DNA of 64,000 nucleotides from Limnoperna fortunei (GCA_944474755.1 OX104120.1:42140067-42204066); one strand, 5' to 3'; counted from the stretch's first letter, positions 47,473 through 59,271 are shown. Notes: generated from the sequence alone by a model not told the origin. Translations and numbers: made by a program.

Positions 47473-47514
47473 GAATCTAATCGCTTTGAACGATTCTCAA
47501 CTTGGATATCTTTA

Positions 47515-48915
47515 TTGAGAGCTATTTCCTTACTGAAACAGAAATCAAGGTCGTTGTTAAATGTATCGGTATGTAGCAACATAGAACTCAAAAAGGAAGC
47601 TGAGACTTGCATTATTCAGCAATTTCAGAATGAAATACAAAATCTTAGTGACAGAATGAAAATACCTAAAGGTAGTAGAATTCTGAAAATTCTTAGATCA
47701 ATCTGGAGTTCTTAGAGTTGGTGAAAGGTTACAACATTCTGAATTGTCGTTAGTTGAAAAGTATCCTATTGTTATTCCTGGCAATCACTATATAGCGAGA
47801 CTACTTGTTCTTAATTTTCACAAGCTCACTCATCATCAAGGTCGACATAAAACGGAAGGGTTAATAAGAACTTTTGTTTTCTGGATTACTGGTTCAAAAC
47901 GTTTAATTCATACTCTGTTGTCAAAATCTGTGCATTGTCAGAGATTACGAGGGAGGTTTATGTCCCAAAAGATGTCAGATTTGCCCAAGTTTAGACTTCA
48001 AGCATGCCCACCGTTTACCTATGTGGGTATTGATTGTTTTGGGCCATGAGAGATAATAACTCGACGCACACGTGGAGGGAGTGCAAATTCAAAACGCTGA
48101 GTAGTCATATTTGTTTGTATATCTAGCAGAGCCGTTCATTTTGAAGTTATAGAGGATATGGGTAGCGATTCATTTATCAATGCTCTCAGACGTTTTCTTG
48201 CGTTCAGAGGACCGGTCAAGGAGTTTACTCTGATAGAGGAACTAATTTCATAGGTGCTGCTAAAGAATTAAGTTTCAAACCTGTGTTTTCGGAGAACACT
48301 GCAGTATGTAAATATCTTGATAAGCAAGATGTTATTTGGAACTTTAACCCACCCTACTTCTCAAGTTTGAGAGGCTCCTGGGAACGGCTCATAGGTGTTA
48401 CGAGGCGTATTAAAGACAATACTCTTTTTGAATCAAGACATCACAAACTAACGCATGAAGTATTCGTTACATTCATTGCAGAAACAATAGCAATGATGAA
48501 TGCGCGACCACTTGTACCTATATCAATTGATCACGAATCGCCCTATGTTTTGTCACCCAGTTCTTTGTTGACACCGAAAACTCACCCTCAAATTGATGAT
48601 TTTAGACACTTGTACGGATGTACGGGATGATTATACAAAACAATGGCAATTTGTTTAAGACATGGCTTAAAAGTTTTGGACTAAATTTAGCAAGGAATAT
48701 TTGCCAAATTTACAAAATCGCAGAAAGTGGAAACAAACTAGACCAAACATCAAGGTCAATGATATTGTTATTATGAAAGACAATGATCTTTACCGTAACT
48801 ATTGGCAATTGGTATTTCTGGGAAAGATGGACTCGTACAACTGAGAGTGGTAAGAGATGGACAACCTAAAGCATACGTACGACCAATCACGCAATTAATA
48901 TTGTTGAATGTATAA
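47515..48915 (+). pseudogene. BEL/Pao element, integrase and C-terminus
   Basis: Zinc-binding part FHKLTHHQGRHKTEG, with the first Cys of the CxxC pair replaced by Ser (SVHCQRLRG). Core: YVGIDCFGP (first Asp), then SRAVHFEVIEDM, and after a frameshift SDRGTNF with Asp codon 48232-48234. The catalytic Glu region lies before RIKDNTLF. C-terminal SPSSLLTPKTHPQID, then GQPKAYVRPITQLILLNV ending at 48915. Dead copy. Confidence 0.85.
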
Positions 48916-49061
48916 CGTTCATAGTTATTGACTTTTTCCGTCCAATGTTGTATGATTTGAGTGACTGGTTATGTTTTTCTATATTGTAATTATTTTTCAC
49001 TTTTGATTTTTTTTACTTAAAATTCTCAAACTTTTTTGATTGGTTAATATATTTATATATC

Positions 49062-49071
49062 AGACGGGGAG
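49062..49071 (+). promoter_or_regulatory. Polypurine tract of the right LTR
   Basis: AGACGGGGAG directly precedes the TGTTG start of the LTR, the position expected for plus-strand priming. Confidence 0.65.
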
Positions 49072-49403
49072 TGTTGTGTCCATAATTCATATAATTATGA
49101 ATATAGCACTCTATTCATACTTGGATTTAGTAAAACTTTACTATATATATTTAATTTCCATTATTTTTTTTTGTTGTATCATTAATACTTTCATTCCCGT
49201 TTGTGACCTTGTATTATTGATTGCATTACTTAATACATGTAGCGATATTTAGTATTATGTATTTATAGAAATGATCTAATTTTTGACCTGGTGTACTCTA
49301 TTACTCTTTCACTTTCGTTTTGATCCATTTCCTGTTTCCTGTTTATGGATGTCTCCTTGAATCGAATGTGCACCACATTTTATATCGTTAATTATTTTCA
49401 CCA
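49072..49403 (+). mobile_element. Right LTR, segment shared with the left LTR
   Basis: Starts TGTTGTGTCCATAATTC and aligns with 37796-38398 minus the SINE. Indels include a CTGTTTCC duplication here. Homology stops near 49403. The LTR may run on to about 49915 (an AATTAAAATAAAAG poly(A)-like signal is at 49870), but no partner exists to confirm it. Confidence 0.8.
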
Positions 49404-50925
49404 TCGTTGTGTGGCATTTTACTATGTAAGTTGAACTTTTGTATTCACGATTATATTTATGTGTTCATATATTTATTTTTTGACAAAAATAAATAATTTT
49501 GTATTTTTACATACTTTTCTATATACATGTTAAAAGCAAAGCTTTTCATGTTTTATTTTCCTTTTGGTTCAATTTTTTGATGAATTAAGACTTTCACTTT
49601 TTACTTTTAAAGGTAAAAGTTGTAGTTTATTACAAATTTTTGTAGTTCTAAGTTTTGTTGAAAGTGTTTTGAATATTGTTTTCAAATAACTTTGTTTAAT
49701 ATTTTTGTTTAGTATTATGTTTAGTTTTCTCAATATTTAATTTCCTTTTTTGTTTCTTTTTTAGCTTTTTACCATACAACTCACACCTTATAATGTTAAA
49801 TGTACAAGTCAACTAGATTGATTGTCTTTGCATGTACCATGCTGTGTTACCATGTACCATTATTATTTTGAATTAAAATAAAAGTTTACGTTTTGAGTTC
49901 GTTAGCTATCTGTTTGTACCAAACGGAATAATGGAGATATTGAAGCCGAAGAAATAGTAAAACATTTACCACAATACTATTGCACAAGCGTTTCAATGCC
50001 AAGACTGGAAATACCCGCCTTCAATTTTATCCGAATGAACTAGCAGTCTGGTGCGACTTCAGCCTCGTTAGTAAGCAACAGCTGACAAGATACCAGAACA
50101 GTACATCCAAAACCATGCAGGTTCGTCTGTTCGAGTATTGGAACCAGTACACTTACTCATGATCAAGAACGGAGCATGCCGTTAATAGTAGTAAAACTAA
50201 TTTGACATCGAATCATCAAAGTGTATGGTAGTACACTCGATTTTCATCAATGAAAATGTCTTTCGCAGTGTATGGCTTGAACAGACGGTAATTTGGTTGA
50301 AACATCTGTATATTTTTATTGAGGAATTATTGTTTATTTTGAGAAATAAATGCAAAATATTTTAATTACTCTTGGATTCATGGTTCATTGTGAAGCCATA
50401 TGGGTCAAAATGTTCGGACAGGTGAGGTTTTCATTCCGACAAGAAAATGGTTGAGGCCTGGAAATATCAAGAAATAAATTAGTGAATTGAATGACAAAAT
50501 TGTGACATTTAGCCATTGTGATGGTGAGGCCGATTGGAAGCTTCCTTGCATAGAACACTCTATGTCCTTTATTCTCTAAGAGACAAACTGTGAAGAAATA
50601 TTCTATTTGCCGATAGCCCATGAAGGAAGATGAACACCCAAGTTCATTATTGAAAATTAAAACATCTGAATCAAACAGTACAAGAAAATAATAACAGTTC
50701 TCCATCTCTACAGACATCGCTGGTGTCGCATAATTACAGGTCTTTGTTCATCCAGTCCCGTACTGTTAACATTTTGGACCTGCTTTCGATTGATTTTTGT
50801 CAATAATTATTTGTCTGGGGTGTAACGAAATAATAACTCCGTTGTAAACTCTTGTGTATATTATTTTATTAGTATAAACACTACCGATGTACTTTAACAT
50901 TACCAACCAAGATAAATCATTCGTT
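49404..50925. other. Possible LTR end, then no supported gene
   Basis: AT-rich to 49915. The 110-codon minus frame at 50385-50717 and the 60-codon plus frame at 49980 show no family features. Confidence 0.4.
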
Positions 50926-51120
50926 GGGTTGATGATGGCAACTTCGTTGAGCCAACGTTGGCAACTACTTTGACCCAACGTAATTTGCTCGTCGGTCCTA
51001 CGTTGGGCCAACGTTTGCCACACCAGATATAGCCAACTAAGACTGCACACTGCCAACTTGTTTAGGTGTGAATTTAGGTTGGGCCAACATTTGGACCAAC
51101 TCGTTTTTTCCAACTAAGTA
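50926..51120. repeat. Cluster of CCAACGTTGG-type palindromic motifs, site 1
   Basis: Variants of GTTGGGCCAACGTT recur about eight times within 190 bases (for example GAGCCAACGTTGGCAAC, ACGTTGGGCCAACGTTTG). Not a regular tandem array. Confidence 0.6.
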
Positions 51121-51597
51121 AGCAGTGTGCCAACATCTTCCCTACAAGTTTGTGTGGCATGCTTTACGTGTCAGTCAATAGCTCAAAACTGCTGCTTGTT
51201 TTGTACTTACTGGGTTTTAAACAAGTTAAAGGATCAGTGATCTCTGCTATAAAATGATATAATATGTGTTGATATCTACTGTACAATGTATAGTTTGGTT
51301 ACGGTCGCATTATCATTTTAAACAACATCAAATTTATGAACAAATTAATTCCAATTCAGCTTTATCAGCAGCTTTTCTTGTCTATCATTTTAGTCATAAT
51401 TTAAACCGGTTTAAATTTGCTCTAAGGCTGAAATAAAGTTGTTTAATTCTCATGTTCTTGAGACGCGCAGCGTCGAGTAGTAATGCAGAATGTATGCAAC
51501 TGTCGAGACGAGATACAGGTAGTTTATACCTACACTTTAATGTATGTAATAATTTTATCTAAAATTAGGAAGTATTGAGTAGTATTCTAGTAGAACG

Positions 51598-51612
51598 AAT
51601 TATCGTACCCTC

Positions 51613-51664
<52 letters not shown>

Positions 51665-51680
51665 GTGAGGGTACGAATTT
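51598..51680. repeat. About 50-base T run within inverted CGTACCCTC arms
   Basis: TATCGTACCCTCG precedes 50 T (51614-51663) and GTGAGGGTACGA follows. The arms CGTACCCTC and GAGGGTACG are exact inverted copies. Exact run length is prone to assembly error. Confidence 0.7.
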
Positions 51681-52951
51681 AGTCCCATTACTCGTAATGT
51701 AGCAGAGCGGGAGTGAATCACTCCCGGCAATTTGATGTCAAAAAGAAGTTGCATATGCAATCTGACATGGTCGATCTTGATATCTTCGACAGTGTCATCA
51801 TTTTTTTATCGGTTTCGTGTTTAAAATCGATCATTATTGATATGTGGTAAAAGTTATTGCCTTTTTAAGAACCCACTGTGCGTTGTGTATTAATTGACAT
51901 TCGTGTCTCTTTTTAATTACGTGTGCTACATGAAAAACGTTGTGAAACCCGAAGCTTGGGTTATACATATGTAAATTACTGGATTCTTACTACGGAATGG
52001 TCGTTAATGAAATTAATTAATTGAAAGTGTAGAACTGTCTGTAGATTTTATCATTTAAATTTCTCAATCGATGGACTGGCAGGCGCATACGAGATGCTTG
52101 GTTCAATCTCTGCTGCGAAATCAACATCAGCTCTGGAAATATCAAAATCCTCTGACAATCTCGTGGAGTTAGCGTTGAGTTGGCAAATCAGATTGCTTGA
52201 TATTTCAAATTTGAGGAAAAACTCAGATATTTGAGGAAAATCTCAATTTGATAAGTTGTATGAAACCCAGACCTGTACTGTGCCAATGATATCCCATTTT
52301 GGCAGGTCAGTTGACACCACAAGTCACACTGGTCACAAAGTATGGCCAAGAGACTGGTTGTCACTCTTGTCACAAACTGAGCAAGGGGTGAAGCGAGGCA
52401 TGTTGCATGTGTAAGATACAGCAAATGATACAAAATCAAATGTTCTTGCCATTTTATGCTACCCAAATAACCCAATTAAGAACAGCATCGTCCCAGCTCA
52501 ATAAAAAAACAATCATCATGTTAGTATTTAATTAGTCTTGATGTATTTTCACATGCTTGTAATGAACTAATTAAGAGCAGCAGCGTCCAGCTCAAAATTT
52601 TTTTATTGAACTGATAATTGAACGGGTTGGCGGCGAGTTATGAAAAAATAGGCGATGAGTCGACCAACCTTGAATGGCGATGAGTTGGTAACGGCGATGA
52701 GTCGTCTAGCATTCGTTAATGAATGCAAATGAGCACGTTTATCAAAAAAAATAGGTCACATTATCCATATACGGAAAAATGATAAACATAGCATTTTCCA
52801 CGTGCATCTTCAAAGACGAAAAACAGACATTTATTCAATAAAGATCGTTTCCCGTTAGTTTCGCAATGTCTAAAGCTTTAATAACGTAAATAAGATGAAT
52901 ATTATGTTAGAATTTTTTATTTGCTACATTACGAGCAATAGGACTGAATTC
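51675..52951. mobile_element. TIR element, about 1.28 kb
   Basis: A 30-bp left end (GAATTTAGTCCCATTACTCG, continuing to 51704) is matched at 27 of 30 positions by the reverse complement of 52922-52951. The interior has no transposase but holds degenerate GGCGATGAGTYG repeats at 52630-52710. No target duplication resolved. Confidence 0.65.
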
Positions 52952-52996
52952 TGCCGTTAATCCGACAAATTACAAAACTAACTTCTAATTATAACG

Positions 52997-53510
52997 CCCC
53001 GTGCGGGATCCGGGTGGCTAAAAGAATAGACCGCAGTCGCGCTAGCTTGTCGTTAAAGGCGACTAAATAGCGCCCAGTAACCTGACCGGCGTATCAGGTC
53101 GGTTTGCCTAAAGACCGACTGGGATGTGTGCCCCAGGTGGTTGAATGGGGTACCCCTGGCAAGCTGGGGTTGTCAGGCCATAATACGGAAAACCTGACCG
53201 CAAACCATATTAGTGCACCGTGTTGGGAAAAATGCCACGTCCCTCGCACGTTAAAGAACGCTGCTGTAGTATTCGCTATGTGTAGGGATTTCGATCCCGC
53301 TACAGGAGGCTAAATTTCCCGACCCTATCCATCCTCCCATTTGCCAGTGACAATCTAAAATCCGTTACCCCTACTTTTCCTTGTGTCCCATCCCATTTTC
53401 ATTCATCATCATTTCATGTTCATTTTATCATCCATTTCATGTTCATCGCCTGAATATAGCTGAAATATTGCTGCTTGGGCGTTAAACACCATTAATCAAC
53501 AATCAATCAA
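52997..53510 (+). mobile_element. 514-bp retroposon with 13-bp target duplication
   Basis: Flanked by TCTAATTATAACG at 52984-52996 and 53511-53523. The interior is GC-richer than its surroundings and begins CCCCGTGCGGGATCCGGGTG, with AAGGCGACTAAATAGCG further in. It ends ATAGCTGAAATATTGCTGCT, then GGGCGTTAAACACC and an ATCAATCAATC tail. The end resembles the 3' domain of the tRNA-SINEs here. It codes for no clear protein. A large SINE or a severely truncated LINE are both possible. Confidence 0.85.
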
Positions 53511-53523
53511 TCTAATTATAACG

Positions 53524-54498
53524 GCAGTTAAATTCGGCCTAGTATTCTAGCTAAGGGTCAGGCACTGGGCGGCACATCAAAAATGTTGTTTTTAGCTTTT
53601 TTGGCTTATATTCATTCATTTTAATATAAAAACAAATTCTAACAAATTTTACATTTCAAAAAGTGTCAATTGCCTAGATAATTTTTGACTGGTTATATAG
53701 AGAAAAATTTGGCGGGAAAATTTCCCGGTATTTTTCACTGTATAATTCAACTAAATTTCAAATGATTATATCTTAAAAAGACAACATAATTCAGAACTTA
53801 AATAAATTAGAATGTTGTTATATTGGATAGTTGTATCAAATTCCATTATCAAAAGTTTTCGTTTCCTTCATGTGCCATCACATGTATTCATTTTGCCTGG
53901 ACTGATACTTAAATGGACAGGACAAAACTGAATGACCGTTTAAAATTAAAAATTTAACGTCACATGTATTATGACGTCATATATCATTCATATGAGAGTC
54001 ATTCACCGAATCATTGGTTGTATAGTTCATTGTGACGTGAAGAAGTAGATCGACAAAAGTACATCTTGTACATGTATATATATATTTATTATACTTTCTG
54101 TCCTTTAATAGAAATATTTTACAATTTTGACATATATTTCCAAACGAATTATGCTTCGTGCACTATGACCTCATAGTTTCTCCACCTGCCTAAGAAAACT
54201 ATTGATTTGGATGTCAATCAATTGTAATTCACACGAATGGGCGGGGTTAACTTGTAATCAATGATTGATCACTGCTGCGCTTTAACTAAGGTATTTTTAT
54301 TCTAGTCAACGGAAGAAGCCGATCAACGTATAACGTCTGCAAAAAAAACAAAAAAAAATACTTTACATCATAACGTGGCATGGTATCATTTAATGTTCTA
54401 AAAAGCCCTATTCTTCTTCTTGTTTTAATTTTCCAAGTTAAGACAGTCAGTATAATAAATATAATAATGTTGTGTGTAGCATTCACTTTGCCAAAATA
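53524..54498. other. No supported gene
   Basis: AT-rich. At 54158-54180 CGTGCACTATGACCTCATAG resembles the loop side of the palindrome at 54499. Confidence 0.4.
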
Positions 54499-54567
54499 GT
54501 AGCCAGGGTTGAAGACATAGTGCACTCTCCTTCGGGTCGTGCACTATGTCTTTAACCCTGGCCTCTA
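54499..54567. repeat. Palindrome with about 27-bp arms
   Basis: GTAGCCAGGGTTGAAGACAT..GTGCAC and GTGCAC..ATGTCTTTAACCCTGGCC are inverted copies around TCTCCTTCGGGTC. Confidence 0.8.
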
Positions 54568-54698
54568 CACTTACTAAGTATCGGATCGCCAACATGACGA
54601 TACATCATAAACAAAAAATAATATATAAGTCTAGAGAATTATTCAACGATACTAATATAAAGATGTTTCTACTATAAAATAATTATATAAATAAATAT

Positions 54699-54733
54699 GA
54701 CAAAATTTTCGACCAACTGGTGGCCTTCTTCAG
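54699..54733 (-). ncRNA. Hammerhead-ribozyme-like core (Penelope-associated)
   Basis: On the minus strand: CTGAAGA, then a 5-bp stem GGCCA/TGGTC with loop CCAGT, then GAAA, and GTC eight bases after GAAA ends. This fits CUGANGA-stem II-GAAA with a GUC cleavage triplet and a very short stem III, the minimal form reported in Penelope-like elements. Stem I is not convincing, so the copy may be inactive. Confidence 0.45.
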
Positions 54734-54945
54734 TGTCAATATCAATCTATAATAAACGATAAAATTTGGATATTGGTACATCAGCATCCGGTGGTGATGT
54801 GATCGGATCTGATTTTATTGATCTTGAACTTTCTCGAATCACATCTATCAGTCATTACATGAGGGAGTACTGTACAGTTTTATAAACCATCTTATCTTTA
54901 ACTTCTTGATATTCATGAATTTATTATTTATATTTTGAATCATAT

Positions 54946-55440
54946 TTATTGTTTTTTGTTTATTCCATTGGGGTATACAGGGCAGAGCTCTTTGAATCTC
55001 TCTCGGGCCTCTCTCGGGCCTCCCGTTCAGTGTCTCGACACTTGCAGTTCTGCTCGATAATTAGGATTTTTATGTGATCAAAATCCTTTGGAGTGTGGTC
55101 GGGCAGTCTAAAGTGTTGGCTTACGGGCAGAAACTGTTTCTTAGTTAGGTCACTTCTGTGACCATTCAGTCATTTGTGGAATGGCTGTTTGGATTCGCCG
55201 ACATATTGTAAGCCTTAGATGGGGCACTCAAGAATGTAAATGACATTCGAGCTTTTGAAGTTAACAGTAGTGAATATTTTGTACTGTTTACCTTTGACTT
55301 TGCTGATAAATGTAGACAAGGGTTCCATATGTTTGCAACATTTGCAGCAAATTCTATTTTTCCCGTCTTGCATGCGAGACAGGATAAATTATCAAAATCT
55401 TAAGTGTGGAAACCAGTCGTAACTCAAGGAGAACAGATAT
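54946..55440 (-). mobile_element. Penelope-like element remnant, GIY-YIG endonuclease end
   Basis: On the minus strand 55385-54946: CCKCCKHMEPLSTF, VIYILECPI, a stop, GLQYVGESKQPFHK, NGHRSDLTKKQFLPVSQHF, DFDHIKILIIEQN and, after a frameshift, YPNGINKKQ with a stop at 54946-54948. These are the Cys motif and GIY-YIG nuclease blocks at the C-terminus of Penelope-like reverse transcriptases. The RT itself is missing, so it is 5'-truncated. Weak similarity may extend to 55550. Confidence 0.85.
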
Positions 55441-56620
55441 ACAATGCTGTGTCTTTATCAGCTGCTAAATTAAGAGATAGCTGCCATTTGGCTAACAAAT
55501 AAGCAGATCTTAGTTTGGGATGAAAACCTCGCATGATTACTGGGGGTATCAATCATAATAGCCACTCGAGAAAAGTTTAACTATCACGAATCGTTACGAT
55601 GAAAAAGGGGAAAATATGCAGGATAATTGAAATCAAAATGTTTTAAAAGTAAAGTGGCATTGATGTGTGTATGTTTATCATAAAATGTGTATTGCTAAAA
55701 TTAAACTGTGAAACACGGAAGTGTTAAAGCCCATTCCCATTTACAGACCAGGCCTACATCAACTATATTGGTGAATATGATGTATCTAGGAACCCCAATG
55801 CATTCTTGAATACTGCCTCTGAACTGTATTTTATGGACAAATGAATCCGATTGGGAGAAAAAAATTGTAATTCCTTTCATGCTTACTGATTAGATTCAAC
55901 TATCTTAACACGTATAGGATAACGTGTATAGGATGATCTAGAGATGCTTAGCACAGAGCATGCTTCCATTGATGCCTCTGACCTTTATTTTGCGGTTGCA
56001 TGATTTGGCTATCTAAACATTGTGTACATGTACTTATAATGAAGTGATGTAAATAATAACAATACATATTGCCTTTTAACTTTAAGAAACAAAGAAAAAT
56101 AAAGCTTAGAAACGGCTAGTTTTATAGGAAAGCTAAATACTTTTGTGTTATATATAATAACTCCAAGATGTCAAAAATGGAGACCGATGTGAATTCGTGA
56201 CACAGATGAAGCTATGGATTACGCGAAATTAATCTGAAATGGGATACTTTTTTCTGGACATGACAATTAGTAATTCGACGGCTGTTTAATTTGAGAAATG
56301 CAATATTTACTTTTTGCGTTGTATATGCTTGTCTATATCCGGATTTATATTTGTCCCTTGACTTTCGGTTTTTGTCGTTCGATCGATTCTCTTATTAGTT
56401 TTCCTCAAATAAAGTCACCAGAGACGAATATAAAATTATAGCTTTACAGTGCTTTTAAAATGTGTACCTTTATCTTAAAAAATATTCCAAGTTTAACATT
56501 AGTCATATCTAACCACAGCTTCTGCAGCTCTAAAGAAAACAAAAGTCCAAACATATTACTAAAGCCTGAAAAATGTTATGATAAAACGCGAAAATGGTTG
56601 GTAAATGAATCCCAGAAAGA
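55441..56620. other. No supported gene
   Basis: Ordinary AT-rich sequence. No gene or repeat recognised beyond the possible Penelope extension. Confidence 0.4.
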
Positions 56621-56624
56621 AACA

Positions 56625-56810
56625 CTACCTTGGCCCAATGTTGGCCATTTGTTGGCATGGTTTGTAAATGACTGGCATTGCGTTCTAATATCGGCCCAAC
56701 GTTGGACAATCGTAATGTGACCAACCGTTGTCTTTCCAATGTCGACCCGTCGTAGGTGACCAGCTGTTGGCTTTCCAACATCGACCAAAAGTTAGCCCAT
56801 CGTGTGAGTT
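56625..56810. repeat. Cluster of CCAACGTTGG-type motifs, site 2
   Basis: GGCCCAATGTTGGCC, GGCCCAACGTTGGAC and GACCAACCGTTGTC recur in loose order. Same motif grammar as 50926-51120, 5.7 kb away. Confidence 0.55.
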
Positions 56811-57107
56811 CATTCACATCGTACGTTTTTTTTTTTTGATAAATAATTACTTCAACTTCTGGGATACATATTTATAGTTAAATCTGATGACCTATAAATT
56901 GTTAGGACAGGAAGTGTGCAGATTAGGCGCGGGGCATGAGTATCTACACAGGTAGACACAAATATGATAACTGCGGCAATCGTCTAAATATACACTGAAA
57001 GATAGGGTTTGAAGGGATTATTATAGTCATGTACTATTAGAAAATCAAGACATTGTTCCAAGATATTGTCAAGGATGGTTAGTGGCCTTAAGAAGGGAAA
57101 CTCATCA

Positions 57108-57109
<2 letters not shown>

Positions 57110-57183
<74 letters not shown>
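57110..57183. repeat. (TA)n microsatellite
   Basis: About 37 uninterrupted TA dinucleotides. Confidence 0.97.
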
Positions 57184-57185
<2 letters not shown>

Positions 57186-57300
57186 ATATATACATAATTT
57201 AATACAACAGAATATATACACAATAATATTGTTATCAACAACAATTTACAAATTTACAAAACAGTGTATCACCAATACAGTTATACTCTATGTTTACCAC

Positions 57301-57449
57301 GTGGTTACAGTTACACTGGTTTCCTATTGGTTACAATCCCTGGTTTCCTATACTTGTTACAATTATTGGTTACAATTACTGGTTACTAGTCTGGTTACTA
57401 TACTGGTTACAATTACTGGTATACTATACTGGTTACAATTACTGGTTAC
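57301..57449. repeat. Minisatellite of CTGGTTACAATTA-type units
   Basis: Irregular repeats of 11-21 bases with core ACTGGTTACAATTACTGG between 57301 and 57449. Confidence 0.75.
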
Positions 57450-57625
57450 TCGATGGTATTTGTTTTTCGAATGAGCAATTACTTAATATGACTTGAAACT
57501 ACAATATACAAAATATTAATCTGAATATACATACACTACATATTTACAGCAGTACTTTCCTTTTCACAATAACAATTTGTACAAATATTTTGTACTACAC
57601 TAACTCACTAAACTGTTGACTTGTT
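57450..57625. other. Flank of the gypsy element
   Basis: AT-rich; nothing recognised. Confidence 0.4.
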
Positions 57626-58290
57626 ATTATACTATTATTTGAAGAATAATATACTAATTCATGACAAAATTGGCTTGTCGTACTACTACATTGTGATATA
57701 TGATTATACGGCGCTTAAATATCCGACTCGAACAATAGTTGTGAAAAGTGTTCACGCACTAAGGTAATACATGAAATTATAAAACGCTTTACATTAATAC
57801 AATAATTGTGCACTTAATTATACTTATACAAGTGAATGGTATTTACGGTCTCACCTTCCGTGACAATTCTATACAACGTAAAGCATTTGTGATGAGGTTT
57901 ACCCATTATCTATACTTCTGTGAATTATCAATTTACGTAAAAACAAAACAACTTTAAAACCAAAATATAGTTACACATAGTGAGAAAAATCGAATGCTTT
58001 AAACATTTAAAAATATTAAATTGCATCTTACCTCGACTTCCAGTGGACATTCCTCTAGTCATTAACTGTCGTATCTTAAGGTCGTCCCTTTTATACTGAC
58101 CAGGTGAGCGAAAACTCGCTGAACCGGTTTCCCCTCACCGTCATACATGTGAACTAAGGACAACCTGTACACTGGAGTCTACCTGATCCATACTAGCAAT
58201 CTGAGGCACTAACGACCCACCCATCACGTTCAAAAGAATAACTAGCATAATTTTCTTTAACAATTAAATTATAAAAGTCACCTCGTGATA
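57626..58290 (-). mobile_element. 3' LTR of the Gmr1-like element
   Basis: Matches 63067-63732 throughout. The terminal TG and CA dinucleotides are mutated. In the element direction, the polypurine tract GGAAGGGAAGAAA lies just before it (58291-58305). Confidence 0.88.
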
Positions 58291-58765
58291 TTTCTTCCCT
58301 TCCGAGGACGTATGAAGTACTGAAATTGTGTTTACACCATTTACGTAAAAGTTTTTGTTTTTACATACTCAAAACTACTATTTACAACGCTCAAGACTAT
58401 TTACAACTCTCAAGACTATTTACCGTCTTATCTCTCGATACAATCGTGACCGTTGCCAGCGCAACTCAAGTCCATAAAAAAACTAACTTACTCACGGTTT
58501 AAAACTGACAATACTCACCACTAGGTGTGCAAGGATCTTTAATAGGTCGAAGCGACTTATTACCTTACAAAGGTTTGCACGACATGACCTACCCACAACA
58601 TCCCGATTATATCTCCAGCAAAAAAAACAGTCGAAACTCCAATTATCACATACTTACTCTTTCACCAGTCTTATCAAACAAATAACAATACACGAAACAC
58701 CAATACAAGAACTACTGTACATATATACTGACTATATATTTCTCGACTGTAATTACCATTGAACT
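58291..58765 (-). other. 3' untranslated part of the Gmr1-like element
   Basis: Between the RNase H stop and the 3' LTR. No integrase motifs in any frame that I could read; contains repeated CTCAAGACTATTTAC words. Confidence 0.55.
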
Positions 58766-59270
58766 CTATATTCTTCTCAAGTAATCTGCCACTACATTAT
58801 CCTTAACTTTTACTGGCACTATACGAAATCTATAGGGTTGCAAAAGCAGAACCCACCTCATAAGTCTGGCGTTGGCTATTTTACCTTTATTCAAATACGT
58901 TAACGGTTGATGATGTTTCCCGAATAAATTCTGTACCATAAAAGTATTTCTGGTACTTCTGTATAGCCCAGACTATAGCTAAACATTCCTTCTCTATAGT
59001 CGAATAAGCTATATCACTCATTTTGAGTTTTCGACTTGCGTAAGCCACAGGTAATTTAATACCATCTTCTACCTGCATCAATACTGCTCCAATACCTTTA
59101 TCTGCCGCATCGGTCATGAGAATAAATTGTTGCGTTACATCTGGCAACGTCAGAATAGGAAATTTCATTAATGCATGTTTCAATATCTGAAATGATTTTT
59201 CATGAATATCTTCCCAAACAACGGTGTTGGGTTGACTTTTCTTAGTTAGATCTGTTAAAGGCAATGCCAC
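58766..59270 (-). pseudogene. Gmr1-like element, RNase H
   Basis: Read 59270 to 58766. The RT thumb tail precedes ILMTDAADKGIGAVLMQ (first catalytic Asp), LPVAYASRKL and YSTIEKECLAIVWAI (catalytic Glu). After a frameshift near 58905 come HQPLTYLNKGK and KVKDNVVADYLRRI (last Asp region), then the stop. Confidence 0.85.
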
Positions 59271-59271
59271 A

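Noticed and set aside
50385..50717. 110-codon minus-strand frame
   Set aside because: No recognisable domain, no neighbour support and no splice signals that I would trust.
57082..57474. Open frames of alternating Ile-Tyr
   Set aside because: Pure translation of the TA microsatellite and the neighbouring minisatellite.
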